DNA of 64,000 bases from Galaxea fascicularis (GCA_948470475.1 OX419342.1:11108508-11172507), one strand, 5' to 3'. Positions 50,831 through 63,239 are shown, counted from the first letter of the stretch. Notes: a model not told the origin generated them from the sequence alone. Translations and numbers: made by a program.

Positions 50831-51178
50831 TCATGTATATAAATTAGAAACAGCAGAGGCCCTAATATTGTTCCCTAACATTAGCAAACGGCTATTTGAA
50901 AGATGGCCATTAACGCTACATTGCTGGTTTCGACCACTTAGATAAGACTCAAACCAAGCACCTGCTGCACCCCGAATCCCGTATGCATGTAATTTTGACA
51001 GCAAAACATCGTGTTTCACGGTATCGAAAGCCTTCTTCAAATCCAAGAACACCACTGAATTCACGTTGTCACTGTCAGTATTATAGGCCCAGCAATTAGT
51101 GGCCTCTAAAAGAGTTGTAACTGTCGAGTGAAGGCTTCGAAAACCGGACTGGCTACTTGTTAGCAAATTATTATCCAC
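50831..51178 (-). pseudogene. LINE RT N-terminal palm fragment
   Basis: 115 codons with SQSGFRSLHSTVTTLLEA and FLDLKKAFDTVKHDVLLSKL, followed by YLSGRNQQCSVNG; frameshift at the end (LMLGNNIRAS..), upstream of the YADD piece. Confidence 0.75.
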
Positions 51179-51982
51179 TAGAAACGCATAAACCTGATTA
51201 TATATTATTCTCGCGAAAACTTTAGCAACAATCGGAATGATTAAAAATTGGACTGTAGTTGTTCAGGTCCCTGCGTTCTCCTTTGTTAAAGAGTGGTGTG
51301 ACTTTCCAACATTTCCAGTCGGTAGGAAAGATGCCTGTATTTATAGATCTATATAGCGCACAATGATTCTGCTATCAAGTCAGGACAAACAAGAAGTAGC
51401 TTGGCAGATATCCTGTCTAAGCCGGTAGCCTTAGATTTACATAGCTTAGACGAAAGGGACAACACTGCAAATGTATTGGTCTCTTGAAATTGAAAACTGT
51501 GCTCGTGATTTAGAATTGTTAGATAGTCAAGATGCGAGTGGCCAGTCACAGGTATTTCCTCTGCCAGCTTGGGCCCTATACTTGCAAAGTGCTCGTTTTT
51601 GCTATTTGTGTTTGTGACCGTGTCCTCTGTTGTCTGTAACTTTACATTCCCATCGACTCTCCCTCTTGCTGAATGTCAGATTCTGGCGCTTAAACGGAAA
51701 AGAGTTAATTTTCTATTTTTTGCGTATTTTTTCGGCGAGCTGCAACTTTGGTTAAATCATTTTTCCCGGCCGTGAATTCAAATTGCAGCGGAAGATAACG
51801 AATCATGTATCGTTGTAACACCCCAGTAAGTTTTTTTGATAATGATAATAATAATTTTAAAAAAAAGATAAAAACCTTGAACAATGAGGCGGCCGTGTCA
51901 TGGTCTGTAACTGCTTTTGTGAAAACACAAATTTCAAAATAAGAAAAAAATGTTCGATAAACCATGAAGCTATAGTTATATA

Positions 51983-52175
51983 AAATATATATAGAGAGAG
52001 AGAGAGTAAGTTAAGTAGGTCCCTTGAGCCAACAGCGTATCACCTCCAGGAGGATCGCAAATGGATTCACAGTCCAAGTTGAGGAGAAATTATGAAAGAA
52101 AGTAAAGGAAACCCAACACTGGACAACTTCTGGAAGTTGTCCAGAAGTTGTCCAGTGTTGGGTTTCCTTTACTTT

Positions 52176-52209
<34 letters not shown>

Positions 52210-52260
52210 CATATATATGAATTAAAATCATAAGACCTAGATTTTGACAAGGCATCTATC
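51983..52260. mobile_element. Hairpin element in (TA)n, same family as 22391-22757
   Basis: 52095-52178 is a palindrome (AAGAAAGTAAAGGAAACCCA..GGACAACTTCTGG and complement) next to (TA)n at 52178-52206, with TATATATAGAGAGAG on the other side. The leader 52014-52065 (AGGTCCCTTGAGCCAAC..CCAGGAGGATC..CAGTCCAAG) matches 22423-22490. Both end with CAGAAGTTGTCCA..CTTTCTT..(TA)n. Confidence 0.65.
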
Positions 52261-52721
52261 TAACTCAAAGTCCGCTTCTAAAACCTAGATGTTGGCACGG
52301 CATCTATCTAATTCAAAGTCCGCTTCTTGAACATTACTTCTAGTTGTTCTTTTAACTGTTCTTGACCCTCTGAGACAGAGTAGAGCCGACCTAAGGATGG
52401 CAAAGGAGACTTTAGAACGTATCCAAGAGACGGTGGTGGCGTAGTCCTCTCCTTTCTTCGCTGCGACTAGCTCTGCCAGCCAGTCATGGTATCTCTAGCA
52501 CTCTTCTCCCATGCCGCCTGTTGTTGTAAAGACTAATAGAGTAAATGTTCCCTGTTCCACGTCCATCACTCTTTGCGTATACAATCTCTTCTTGTCGTTC
52601 TCGTGCTGCTTGTATATCTGCTTGAGGTCCAGGTCTCTATAAGAATCAGCGTTGGGGTAACATACTCGTACATCAAAGAACGCTGACCTTTGCCTTTCCC
52701 AAAAACCTCTAGCATGGATGT

Positions 52722-53765
52722 CTAGGCGAGCGTCGGGAGCTCTGTTAGCTCCGCTTGGCAGCGACTCTCCCGTGAGCTCCTGGAGGACGGGCTTAATCTA
52801 GACATCATTGCAAACCATGCTGAGCATGTCTGGGCCTCAAGATTTCTTAGCTCATTATGGCGCTGTATTATAAAGCCGCCCCGCCTACAGACCATGGCGT
52901 GATCAACATTAAAAACATCGCCACACACGCAAACAGATGGCTTGTCGGCGATTTCCCAGTCATATCTGAGCTTTAGAGCGTCTCTAAACTCGCCCTTGTT
53001 CAGAGTGAAGCCCATTTCTTCGATCGGTATGACTCTCAGCCAGTTAGATGCACCTTTTTCGGAAGCAAGTTCAACAGCGCGCTGTGTCTTCAGCGGAAGA
53101 GAGTTCTTGGTGTCGTTCAGTCTTGTTCGAAGCACTTCGTTTTTCTCTCTTCGCACACTCTGCTGTAGTGAGCTAACAACGGCCTCGTCTGGTGTTGCAT
53201 GGACTTGTGAAACAATTTTCTCGACTAATGGCGCTGTGGTCTTCATTGACGCTTGGTACTGTAGATCTGCATCTTGGCATGGATTTATAATTCCAAGCCC
53301 ACCCAGTCTAACTGGTAGTGCCAAGAGGTCCCTTTTGCTCGGCGTTGTGCAATGATGGTCCGTTATTGATGGTATTAACACATCGGCAATGGTGCGTTCT
53401 AATGGTTCTGGTAGATCTTCTATATCTGGGAGTGTTCTAAGAAAATATGTCCATCGGTGCCGCAAGCCAAATGTAAAAGCTGCGTAGCACGCTTGTGGTT
53501 GTGACATGGCAAATTCTGCCAGCTTAGCCACCTGGCTTACCCAGTCTTCCACTTTGCTACCTACGTATTCTTCCAGATATTCTCTGGAACCCAGGGCTGC
53601 CCCCAGATGTCTTTGACCCTGAGTAGAGATGTTAATCGCAGTTCCTTCGAAAATTACTCGAGCACGCTCTACTTTTTCAGGTTTGGTAATAAGCCAGCAT
53701 TTCTTAGCATTTCTCACCCCAGTAAGTAAATATGATAATATCGAATATTGATAGCAGAAACCCAA
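52722..53765 (-). pseudogene. Retroelement-derived protein, RT C-terminal region with Cys/His knuckle
   Basis: 347 codons open. [20 protein letters not shown], then [19 protein letters not shown], then [20 protein letters not shown], then [19 protein letters not shown] with a following RHNELRN. This is a repeated retroelement protein in cnidarian genomes as far as I recall; it reads as the part downstream of the RT catalytic centre, whose residues are absent. The exact class (LINE or DIRS-like) is not determined. Truncated at its N-terminus; the apparent start lies in unrelated sequence. Confidence 0.55.
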
Positions 53766-54600
53766 TGGTTTTCTTGTCTAACGTTCCACTTGCTTGTGAA
53801 AAGGTCTCACAACCCTCCACGATTAAATCTGTGGGACGTTAAACAACCACTAGGGACGTAACGAACCCTGGCTGTGACCACCCCTAGTGCTGACCTTGGG
53901 TTGGTGCTTCACATAGGGATAACCCCATTGCACCTTTCCCCCTTGGACAGAATTCCAAGAAAAATGAGTATGAGTATGAGTATGACAGAAAAACCCGTGG
54001 ATCTTAGGGGATAGGGCATTGGATGGAGAGGATATTCTTGGCAATTTTACCCTACTCGCTAAACATCGACTTCCGTGCATGACCGCAAGAGGCGTCTTCT
54101 AAATGAAAAGGAGAGGGAAAATTTCAAATTTCCTATCTTTTGAAATCGTATATTTTATGCGCCCATAAGATTAGAATGTACCCGGCTATCTGGTGACTCG
54201 CTGATGTGGACAAACTGCAGAGCTTTTTGTCTGGGCGTGTTTCTTTGAGAGAAAGCTGTTAATATCCCGAGACTCATCTTGTACAGTATGCAAACTCTTC
54301 TATGTTCTGTTATCGTGGCTATGGAATCATTTCGCAATCGATTAAAACAAATGACAAGGCTTTATTGTCTCCTTCAATCCGAAAGGAGATGGAACAGGAC
54401 AGTGCGCGCTTAAAAGAAGCGACCTACGCCCATCTCTCAAGTGATCGCTTTGAAATATTTTCATTGATAGTCATTACGCTAAAAAATAGTAAGGAAAGAA
54501 TGTTTGAGTGTCACAAAAAGGTTTTATAAGCCAGCATTTTCATCTATTGTAAATGGTTTTAACCCAGGAGTTATACCATAACTAAGTGGAGTACGATCGT
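53766..54600. other. Non-coding region
   Basis: Contains a (GAGTAT)n stretch near 53964-53985. No gene recognised. Confidence 0.4.
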
Positions 54601-54643
54601 CCGGGTGAGTATAGTCCTGAGAAGGACTGTTCGTGGTGACATT

Positions 54644-54685
54644 CACTGACGTTCGACAACCTGAGCGGAAGTGATCATTAGAGTC
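54644..54685 (-). ncRNA. Degenerate hammerhead-like motif
   Basis: On the minus strand: CTAATGA, a stem II-like CTTCCGCTCAGGTTG.., then CGAACGTC. It follows the hammerhead layout with two core changes (CTAATGA for CTGATGA; GAAC for GAAAC), so likely inactive. It lies in the 3' region of the split LINE or of an adjoining PLE tail. Confidence 0.4.
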
Positions 54686-55235
54686 AAGTGATTTGTGTAC
54701 CGTTAGTAGACGGTATATGAAATACCCTGATCGTCGATGTGATTGGTCAACGAAGTCGTGATGTTATTGGTCGACTGAACGTTAAGCCCTGTTATCATTG
54801 GCTGTGAAGACTGTACTCAGTGATTGGTGCGTTTCGATCCGTCTTTCGTTGGCCCAATGTGTGTACGTGTCTTCGGCCTCCTTCCGTCTCAGGAGACGAC
54901 GGCTGCACCCAGAGGACATTACTAATTGGGGATGCTGCACTTCCTCGCATGGCGGTGTAGGCCGATACTTGAGTGGCAGTCGCAGTTGCATTTACTGCAG
55001 ACATGGGTTGAGGTTGGTTGGCGAGAGGAACTCGACTTGCAGGCGATATCTTCTTCTTCGCAGTGTTGTTGCAGTCTTCCTCAGCTTGCCTCACGCCTCG
55101 CTTGACGACTGCCCTCCAGGGCGTGCGTGAGCCCGCAACACTTTCCCAGGATGGCACATCGATTCCTGCGCTCGTCAGGTCGCGCTTACAAATGTCCTTG
55201 AAGCGCAGCTTTGGCCGGTTGCGTGATCTGAACCC

Positions 55236-55907
55236 CTACGCACGTTCACCGTAGAGCACTGAGGTCTTTGGGGATGCGGCCGTCGTCCATGCGGTGCACA
55301 TGTCCGAGCCAGCGCAGACGACGTAAGGGTCGATGTGGATGCTCTGGGGAGAGTCAGTGCCTTGGCCTAGCACCTCAGCCTTCTTCAGGCTGATAGTGAG
55401 GCCAAACTCATGACATGCGTGTACGAACTGGTCAATCAGTATCTGTAGAGCTTCTTCTGTATGTATGGCCAGGACGGCATCGTCTGCGAAGAGGGCCTCT
55501 TTGATGGTGACGGACATGACCTTGGTCTTGGCTCGGAGTCTGGCCAGGTTGAACAGTTTGCCGTCAGATCGTGTGTGCAGGTAGACTCCGTCTTCGTTGT
55601 TGTTGAAGGCGCAGGTCTGGGGCATGGACAAGAAGATCCAGAAGGGGGTGGGGGCGAGCATACAGCCCTGCCTGACTCCGCTTTGGATGGGGAATGGCTC
55701 AGATGTTGCACCGTTGTAGCAGACTGTGCTGTGCGTGTACGTATGGCAGGACTCTATCATGGAGTGCAGTTTCGGGGGGCAGCCGATCTTCTTCAAGAGT
55801 TGAAACAATCTGCTTCTACTGACAAAGTTAAACGCCTTGGTGAGATCTATGAAGGCAAGGAAGAACGGCTGGCCTTGTTCTTGGCATTTCTCTTGCAGCT
55901 GTCCATC
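55236..55907 (-). pseudogene. LINE reverse transcriptase, 3' portion
   Basis: Contains FLAFIDLTKAFNF (motif A), IQSGVRQGCMLAPTPF (motif B) and EALFADDAVLAIHTEE (motif C, FADD), then LTISLKKAEVLGQG. Part of the 190-codon frame 55236-55808, open further upstream. Followed by the usual C-terminal region only in broken form. Confidence 0.78.
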
Positions 55908-58900
55908 ACGAGCCAGATGTACCCGAAAGGTAAAAATCTTCCAAGTCTGGTTGCCAACGAGTTACGTCATGGGTCTGCACTGGAACCGTCAACGTAGTCA
56001 ATTTGCGGTTTCTCTGCAGGAGGGGCCTAGCACAGACTAAATGTCAGAGATGAGAGCGGGTAATATAACACACACGTAAAAAAAAAGCTTTTCAACGACT
56101 TTGTATTATGGCAAAAACCGTTTTTCATGTCAGTAAAGCCGGCAATAAATTTACTGGAATACCCGCGAGGCTCTACACAACCATAAAAAGGCCTTGAAAT
56201 CTCTCTGAAATAGACAGGGAAAAACGGAGCTTACCGCACGTATATTCACGGCAATAAAGAGTGTGACATCCATTCTGGTATTACCGTAAGAGCAGGATTT
56301 TATTGGGATCACTGGCGCTCTACTACAATTGAACTGTAAGGGATTTTAAACGTTCCCCTTTACTAAACAGGCCTCCAAAATGAATTCGAAGAATGGAAAT
56401 CGAACCGTACGGAAAAGATCTAAGGCTCCCTCGGCGAAAACGTACACTAACGGATATCAGTTCAAAAGGCTGATAGGGGGCCGTTTGAACGGCTGTGGTT
56501 ATCCGTTCAGAAAAATATTCAGCCTTTCAAACGGCTGAGCCAGTTATCCGCTGCGACAAAAAAAAGAGCAGTGAAGCTGTTCGATTGCTCCTGCTATTCG
56601 TTTACAAAGAACAATCAGCCGTACAAATGGCTAAGGGTATCCGCTTTTCGAAGGGCTGGGATTACAATCCATTCAGAATCAACTTTATTCACCTGCCCTA
56701 TTGGCTACATATATATGTTCATTTGTTTAAAACAAGCATCCAGCCTTTTAAACGACTTCTTTTACCCCTTCTTTAGGACAAACATTTAAACATAAATTTG
56801 AATTCTCATTTGTTGTCCTGAACATTTCCTATAGGAGTCGTGGGGAGAAATTGTCATGCCTGGACTTCAACCTGGATGACCCAGAAAGGATATACAACAT
56901 TTGCCTAGCTTACCATGTGCAATTGAAGAAACTGTTCATGTCATGTAGCCGAGAAGCACTCAGGCATAAAATCATGGCAAGAAAATTTCCATGAGCATTT
57001 TCCTCAGTTGCCGTTTCTCATTACACAGCAATGATAAGGACCTCAGTAAATTGTTTGGTTATTTTAAAGATATAAGTATCCGTGGCTAGTTGTAAAGACA
57101 GCTACCCTACCCCCACTTCCATTTTATCTGGATCGATGGCGAGTGCACCCGTATTTTGCGGCTTCATATTTCCCGCCAGAATATGCAGTTAGTTGGCCAC
57201 ATAATTGTGGTCCAGAAGCGAATGGCATAACAACTAATTCAAATATCACTGACAATCAAATCCTAGGAAGAAATTCATGGGCGATTCCTACCACTGCAAC
57301 AGATCTGAACAAAATGCAATCGGCGATCGTGTCGATCACACACCTCCTGTTCGTGCATGGCGCTACTGAACTGTTGGAAGACGATTCTCCTGTGCTTAGG
57401 CCCGGGTGAAATGTCGAACTTTACACGTGAAGAATATTAACTAAATAAGCATTCGGTCGACGCAAATAGGTAAATCTCAATAGTCGGGTCAAGTGTCGAA
57501 CCTAATTAATTCATCGAACCAAATTCAGAACGGCAAATAATTTTATTGCTGTGCCTATATGCCCGGTAGCCGCCGGGAAGCGTCTCAAAAAAACTGAATA
57601 CCCGGCAGTCAGACATTTCTATAGATTTAAAGGAAATACTTATCAAAATTCAAATCAAAACCACTAAAGGTGTTCTAAATGTATTGGCTATTGAAAACAG
57701 GATCGTTAACTGACTTGAATAAAGTTTGCCGAGCAAAACATTTTCGCCACAATTTAGTGCTGTTTGCGACTCACGGGCACGATTCCCGCCGAGACTAAAT
57801 GCCCCGCAGCCGGAACTTTCAGTCCAAATTCCAAGAAAAGTCCCATGTTAGTCTCCTTGGAGTATACTGGTTCATAATAAGTTGGACAGCTAGTGTTCAA
57901 TGGTTTACTAACTTGAGATAAGCAAGCAAACATAGGTTTGGTGTTCGACTCACAGGCTTACGGGCACTGTTCTCGATCAAGCTAAATGTCCGGCAGTCTG
58001 TAAATCCACCCGGATTTCCGCGAAATTTAGTCTTTACAATCTTTAACAATACTTAAACCCCAAAAATGTCCATTAGAACTTTGGGCACGCGAGACTAGCA
58101 AGTTTCGAATAGTTTATCAATGATTTACTGGCGCAGATAGACTAACAGATGTGCGTAACATTTTTCCAATGTCTCAGCAGGAATCGTGCCCATGAGTCGC
58201 AAACAGCACAAAATTGTAGCGAAAATGTTTTGCTCGGCAAACTTTATTCAAGTCAGTTGCAAACCAACGATCCTGTTTTCAATCGCCAAGACATTTAAAA
58301 TGCGTTTAGTGGTTTTGTTTTGAATTTTAAGACTGCCAGGCATTTAGCCTGAGTGAGAACCGTGCCCTTGAGTAGAAAGGATCACGTTACGAAAAAGTGT
58401 CGCAATGACACGATTTTATTCTTAGCCCAGGAAGCCAAACTAGCTAGCTGCGAAGCCACTGTCCTTTTCCCCATCGTAAGGCAAATCCAAACAAAGATAG
58501 AACACTTTCGAAAGGCTAGTTCAAAGTATTTCCTTAAAATCTATAGAAATGTCTGACTGCCGGGCATTTAGTTTTTTGAAGACCCTTCCCGGCTGCTGGG
58601 CATATAGCCACAGCGTAATTTTATTATCATACAAATTATAATCGATGTTTCTCCCACGGTCGAACGTTCTATCCGTCTGAATAAGACGGATGAAATGTGT
58701 TGGTCGATCCAAATTCAGTGGACGAACCGATAAGTCAAACGAGGTACTTATCATGAACTTAATTTGCTCAGTTTAGTTCGATGTTTGACCCCGTGCCCTA
58801 GGATTCTGCTGGAACGTACCTGTAACCAAACTCGATTGCACGTTTATTAGATGTTGTCAACCACTGTAATGCCGACCATCACTCGACGAAAAACCCGATG

Positions 58901-59195
58901 CCTTCACATCTTCAAAAATCCCAACGAATCGTAGTTGATACACTACAAGCTCACGCCGCTTTGCGGTAACTTAAATCCTGCCGCTGAAGCGCAATTGAAA
59001 AATACTGGTTTATTTGTAGATTGAATATTACTGTACAGTTAATTAACTTTCACACCTAATGATGATGATACGGTTGTCAGAAAGATGACAAAACAAACGA
59101 AATAGTGGGGGTCCAGCTGAGATAGGTGACTTTTAGTCCTCAATCTCAGCTGGATGCCAAGCTATATTTTTGGTTGCGGAGAGGCCCTGGCTCGT
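55908..59195. mobile_element. 3.3-kb insertion inside the LINE
   Basis: Begins ACGAGCCAG at 55908 and ends CTGGCTCGT at 59195: 9-bp perfect inverted ends exactly at the points where the LINE's RT is interrupted. It contains AT-rich sequence, the fold-back element 57396-58803 and a palindrome near 59112-59155 (GTCCAGCTGAGAT..ATCTCAGCTGGAT). No transposase seen, so the class is unknown. Confidence 0.5.
57396..58803. mobile_element. Large fold-back transposon
   Basis: Outer ends GGCCCGGGTGAAATGTCGAAC and the complement of GTTCGATGTTTGACCCCGTGCC. Inner arms: 57530-57800 pairs with 58170-58640 (GCCTATATGCCCGG..; AGCAAAACATTTTCGCCACAA..; GCGACTCACGGGCACGATTCC). The right arm holds an extra block (58340-58520). 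No gene. Confidence 0.65.
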
Positions 59196-59412
59196 TATGC
59201 ACAGAGTATATCATATCGATGGTGGATCTTCCTGCCCTAAAATCGCACTGAGATTCGGGGTAGATGCGTGCGGCTAGGGCTTGCAGGCAGACCAGAATGA
59301 CTCTAGCGAACGCTTTGCCAATTATGTTCAGCAGGGAGATGCCACGGTAACTCTTGCAGTCACTGCGGTCGCCTTTGTTCTTGTACAGGGCCACGATCTT
59401 GGCGTCCCGCAT
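59146..59412 (-). pseudogene. LINE reverse transcriptase, 5' portion
   Basis: 88-codon frame: RDAKIVALYKNKGDRSDCKSYRGISLLNIIGKAF (RT motif 1 region), then YPESQCDFRAGRSTIDMIYSV, after which the frame enters the insertion and becomes meaningless. Confidence 0.78.
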
Positions 59413-60068
59413 GTCCGGTGGTACCGAGCCCTCACGCCAACATAGGCATAGCAGCTCGTGAACGTCGTTTATCAGTGCTTCCTTCTCTGCTTGATGACTT
59501 CTGGGGGGATTCCGTCCTCTCCTGGGGTTTAGCTGGAGGAGAGACAGTCAGTGGTCTTGTTCGCTTCCTCATTTAGTGGCTCCTCATCCAGTTCTTCCAT
59601 TATGGGTAGCTGGCTGATGGCGTCCAGTGCTGCGTCAGTCTGCGTGGAGTAGAGCTCAAGGTAGTGCTCCACTCACCGCTCCATCCGCTTCTTCTAGTCG
59701 GTGATGTTCTTGCCTGACTTGGTCTTAAGTGGGACACTCTTGGTGGCAGCTGGGCCGGAGCGGCCGTGGTCTGCATCAAGCTGTATCTTCCGATCAAGAT
59801 ATAGCCAGTAGTCGTAGGCGCAGTGCCGGGCACTTTCTGCGGGCAGCTTTAAGTGTGTCTCCTGTGGCTAGGCATAGGTTGTTGTCGTACGCCAGGCGTT
59901 CAGCGGGCTTGGCCTTTACTGCTGGTTCCATCTCCTGCCAGTTCGCATCGACCCAGTCTTTGTTCTGTCGCTCCTTTCTCCCGAAAGTATCCAGCCCTGA
60001 TTCATACAGAGCGGTGCGCACGTGTTTCCATTTTGAGTCGGCAGAAGTGACGTCCGAGCGGCCCTTCT

Positions 60069-60470
60069 TCAGGGATGTTCTAAGGGTTGCTCCCTCTTTC
60101 TGGTCACAATTAGGTCGAGCTGGTGCCAATGCTTGGATCTTGGGTGTTGCCATGATACTTTGTGCCTTTCCTTGTGATGGAAGAAGGTGTTGGTCATTGC
60201 CAGCTTCTGGAAGGAGCATAGCTCTAGGAGTCTCTGACCCTTATCGTTCATCTTATTAGTCCCATGACAACCGATGACAGAGGGCCAGGCTTCAGAGTCA
60301 GCACCAAGTCTTGCGTCAAAGTCTCCCATGATGTGGAGACCTTCTTTGTTAGGCACGCTTCTGACAATCGAGTCCAGGGCATCGTAAAACTGGTCTTTCT
60401 CGTCTGTGGTGGAGCATAGTGTGGGTACATAGGCGCATACAAAGTTGACCACGCCGGCTTTTGTTGTCAT
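60069..60470 (-). pseudogene. LINE APE-type endonuclease fragment
   Basis: 133 codons: VVNFVCAYVPTL, HIMGDFDARLG (catalytic Asp/Asn-type GDFN motif, here GDFD), NTFFHHKERHKVSWQHPRS and LDLIVTRK (the D of the SDH region is weaker). This is the apurinic-type endonuclease that nicks target DNA. Upstream part missing. Confidence 0.75.
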
Positions 60471-60790
60471 TCTTAGTGTGAGGAGTCTCTTAGAACCTCA
60501 GTTGGGGGTTCGTCAAGTTGAGCCTGGGCTTATAAATGGTATGTACGTGTATTGCGTATTGTTAGTAAAATTAGTCGGTCTGTTGTTTGTCTGTTGTAAA
60601 CAGTGATTGGTGCGTTTCGATCCGTCTTTGGTTAGACTAATATCTGTACGTGTGTTGTTCGCCAGTCTGTTGTTTGTTCCTTGTTTATGTCGTCGACAAG
60701 TCGCATGTAAGGTGCGGGAAGTTGTAGGCAACGGTTTAGTGGTGTCTGCTGTAAGTTATTAAACCACCTTTCCAGTACAATTCGTTGCTA

Positions 60791-60985
60791 GTAATCTGGT
60801 CTATAAAGTCGCGTTGTAAACCTGTGTTTAATGCTATTTATGAACAGTTGGTTGGCGCGACATCGTGGTAAGCCATGTAACTTAAAAACACCTTAAGAAC
60901 GTTTTCAGGCCCAATTCACGAAAAAAAATAAGAACGTCGAGCCTCAGCTCCAAAATAAGACGTTCTTATAAAAAAAAAGAGTGTA
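60791..60985 (-). repeat. Right member of the long-range inverted repeat pair
   Basis: Reverse complement of 49605-49797 (see that entry), continuing outward into AAAAAGAGTGTATGACGAG. Confidence 0.75.
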
Positions 60986-63239
60986 TGACGAGTTTTCGAC
61001 GAAAAAAGGTACGGAAAGCTTGGAGCCTATATGAATTTTTGATTAGACGACGTACAGAAATCATTTTAAAGAATTTTCCTCCCCTGACTACTGTTACCCT
61101 CGACCCTCGATCCTCGACCAACAGGCAAACTCGTTGGTAAGTAGTTTATCATTGGCACTCTGACCAAAATTGTTAATGTTTCTGTTAAAAAGCACCTCTG
61201 GTCGCTTGAATTCAAAGGGCTTCCGCCGTGACGTGTTTTTGATGGCGCGAGCAACTCAGATTGAACAAGCTTCCACCAGTTTGAAGACAAATTTATTGAA
61301 CGTCTTTAATATATCATGTTGAATATAACAAGACTTCAATAGCGATTTCTAAGGGAATTTGACAAAAATTGCAACAGCTTTATGGATATTTCTTCGCTGT
61401 TAGGTATCGCTGTCTCCTGCGCTGAAATGTTACGTATAAAAATTGCATTTAGGCGTTCAGTGACATCTTGTCTAGAAGATTCTGGCTTACTGATCATGTT
61501 ATTGCGTCAGCGTGAGTCAGTAGTTTTCGTCAGTTACTTAAATTGCACAATGTTGTGATGCTACCAATTTCAGCCTTTTTAGATGATTCTAGAATTTTAT
61601 GTAGAAGGTATATTAGCCGACAAGCACGAGGTTTAGCGAGTGAGTAATGTTTAGAAGCGGTAAAGTTTTGGTAGAGGCTGTGTTCATTCAAGTTAGACAG
61701 AAGTCACAGTGTAACTTACAAGCTCAGAGTTCTTGAGTGGAGTTCTTGAGCAGTATTCACTACGTTGTTTTGGAATAAATATCCTTGTTGCTGTCCCGAC
61801 AACCCTGCGCTCTGCTTGAACTACAAACTACGTTCCTCTAACAACAACGAAATCGTAGCATTGGAATTCAGGTTGCTGGCTCGTACTCTTCTCAATTTTT
61901 CTTGTGTGCGTTTATAAAAAAAACTGGACAAGATTAAAATGTCGTCAAGTTCGGATACAGGTAGGCCTTTAATTCTTTGACTTTTCATCCCATCAGCTTC
62001 CATGTAGCGGAGAGGAGTGTTCTTATCAGTAGTTGTCTTATTTCTGTTTTCACTTTTCTGTTTGTTTGTAAGATCATCTATGGCCTCCTGGCGTTCCAGA
62101 GATTTCTAGGTTTCCAGGACTAATAAAATTCGCTTGTGGTCTTGTGGTGAATGACATTCGTCTTCTTCGATTCGTCTATGTTGTAATCAGTACTGCAGGT
62201 TTTCTTTTCACAGTTTTAGTTACAAATTTTGAATTTGCCAGCTTTGGAAAACATAAATACACGGGTTATGACCCTTTCCATGAAAAGGTTCCGTATGGCA
62301 AAATCCCGACAAAGAAATAACTAATAAGAACGCTCGGATTTACGACTGACTTGCCATGTAATAATAAGTCATCATTTTTGGACTATTGGGGGAACTATTG
62401 GGGTACTAAATCATAGCAAGGAACGTAAGCAACAAGGAAAAGGAAAAGAAATAAATTAAAGATCAAATTCATGTCCAATTTACCATGTACACCCGGCATA
62501 ATAATATTATGATAGCGACAGCAGTCCATTCATTTCAAAAGACAGTGGAAGAGTGAACTTAACGCCATTGTGAAAGAGGCTTTTGAGGCAGGGAAAAGAA
62601 ACACGATTTCGACGTGGCCAGCCGTACATCGCCGGTATCTTGTACGATAAGTCATACACTTGTGTCCTTTAGTCATGGATTGAATTTGGTTTTTATTTAT
62701 ACGGCGACATATGTTTCTTGTAAAGGGAAACATTACCTTTTATGTTGATGTCTTACTCTTCAACTGATCCTGATTAGAATCTAGTTTTTTATAATGACCA
62801 TGGAACTTATACTCTTGAAGAACTTAATGATCTTGCTATTGTTGTGAAGCCGCACCTGTTTTTAATGCACTTATAATTTAATATTTGAAGCCTCGATAGA
62901 CACTTTCAAGATCTCTGTGAATTAATTGTGGTGGCCGCTTTTGTTTTCGATTTTTTTGGCATTTTCTGGAACTTGGCTCACACCTCAAGACGACCTTACA
63001 CGTTTTCAATTCTCCAGCTATAATATTGTGAACGAGTACCAGCTTGGACGTTCGGTAAGCTTTCAATATATTTTAAACTCAGTACAGACTCAAACTACTC
63101 TACAATTCTCGCGCACACAGCGCTATACGAGGTCAGGATACTGTCGAAAACTACTCACTAAAACTGTCAATCAAACTTCACATGTTTATGGTACGCAATG
63201 CAAAGGGTCCCTCATCACAATATGGTCACAGGTATAAGA
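60986..63239. other. Non-coding region
   Basis: No gene recognised. An ORF at 62926-63237 starts with a hydrophobic, signal-peptide-like segment (MWWPLLFSIFLAFSGTWL) but has no domain and no support as a gene. Confidence 0.4.

Larger units (their letters stand above)
49960..51620 (-). mobile_element. CR1/jockey-type LINE, decayed
   Basis: Minus-strand fragments: KATGLDRISAKLL (51400-51440), SGFRSLHSTVTTLLEATNCW then FLDLKKAFDTVKHDVLL (51178-50980, RT motif A), MYADDTHLTF (motif C) and CNTLGVKLQKLQNRAAKVL (50829-50137). An internal deletion joins TVNGTPHF to NYCCEVWDSCC, removing about 60 residues of thumb. A short A-rich 3' end lies near 49960. Dead. Confidence 0.8.
54600..60470 (-). mobile_element. 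APE-type LINE split by a 3.3-kb insertion
   Basis: On the minus strand: endonuclease (60470-60069), RT start (59412-59196), then, after an interruption from 59195 to 55908, the rest of RT (55907-55236) and 3' UTR (to about 54600). The two RT pieces abut logically: GRSTIDMIYSV at one edge and LQEKCQEQGQPFFLAFIDL at the other. Multiple stops. A 55-bp sequence (CAGTGATTGGTGCGTTTCG..) recurs as direct repeats at 54818 and 60601, just outside the coding parts. Confidence 0.75.

Noticed and set aside
62926..63237. ORF with a signal-peptide-like start
   Set aside because: No homology, no promoter or splice evidence; flanked by LINE debris.
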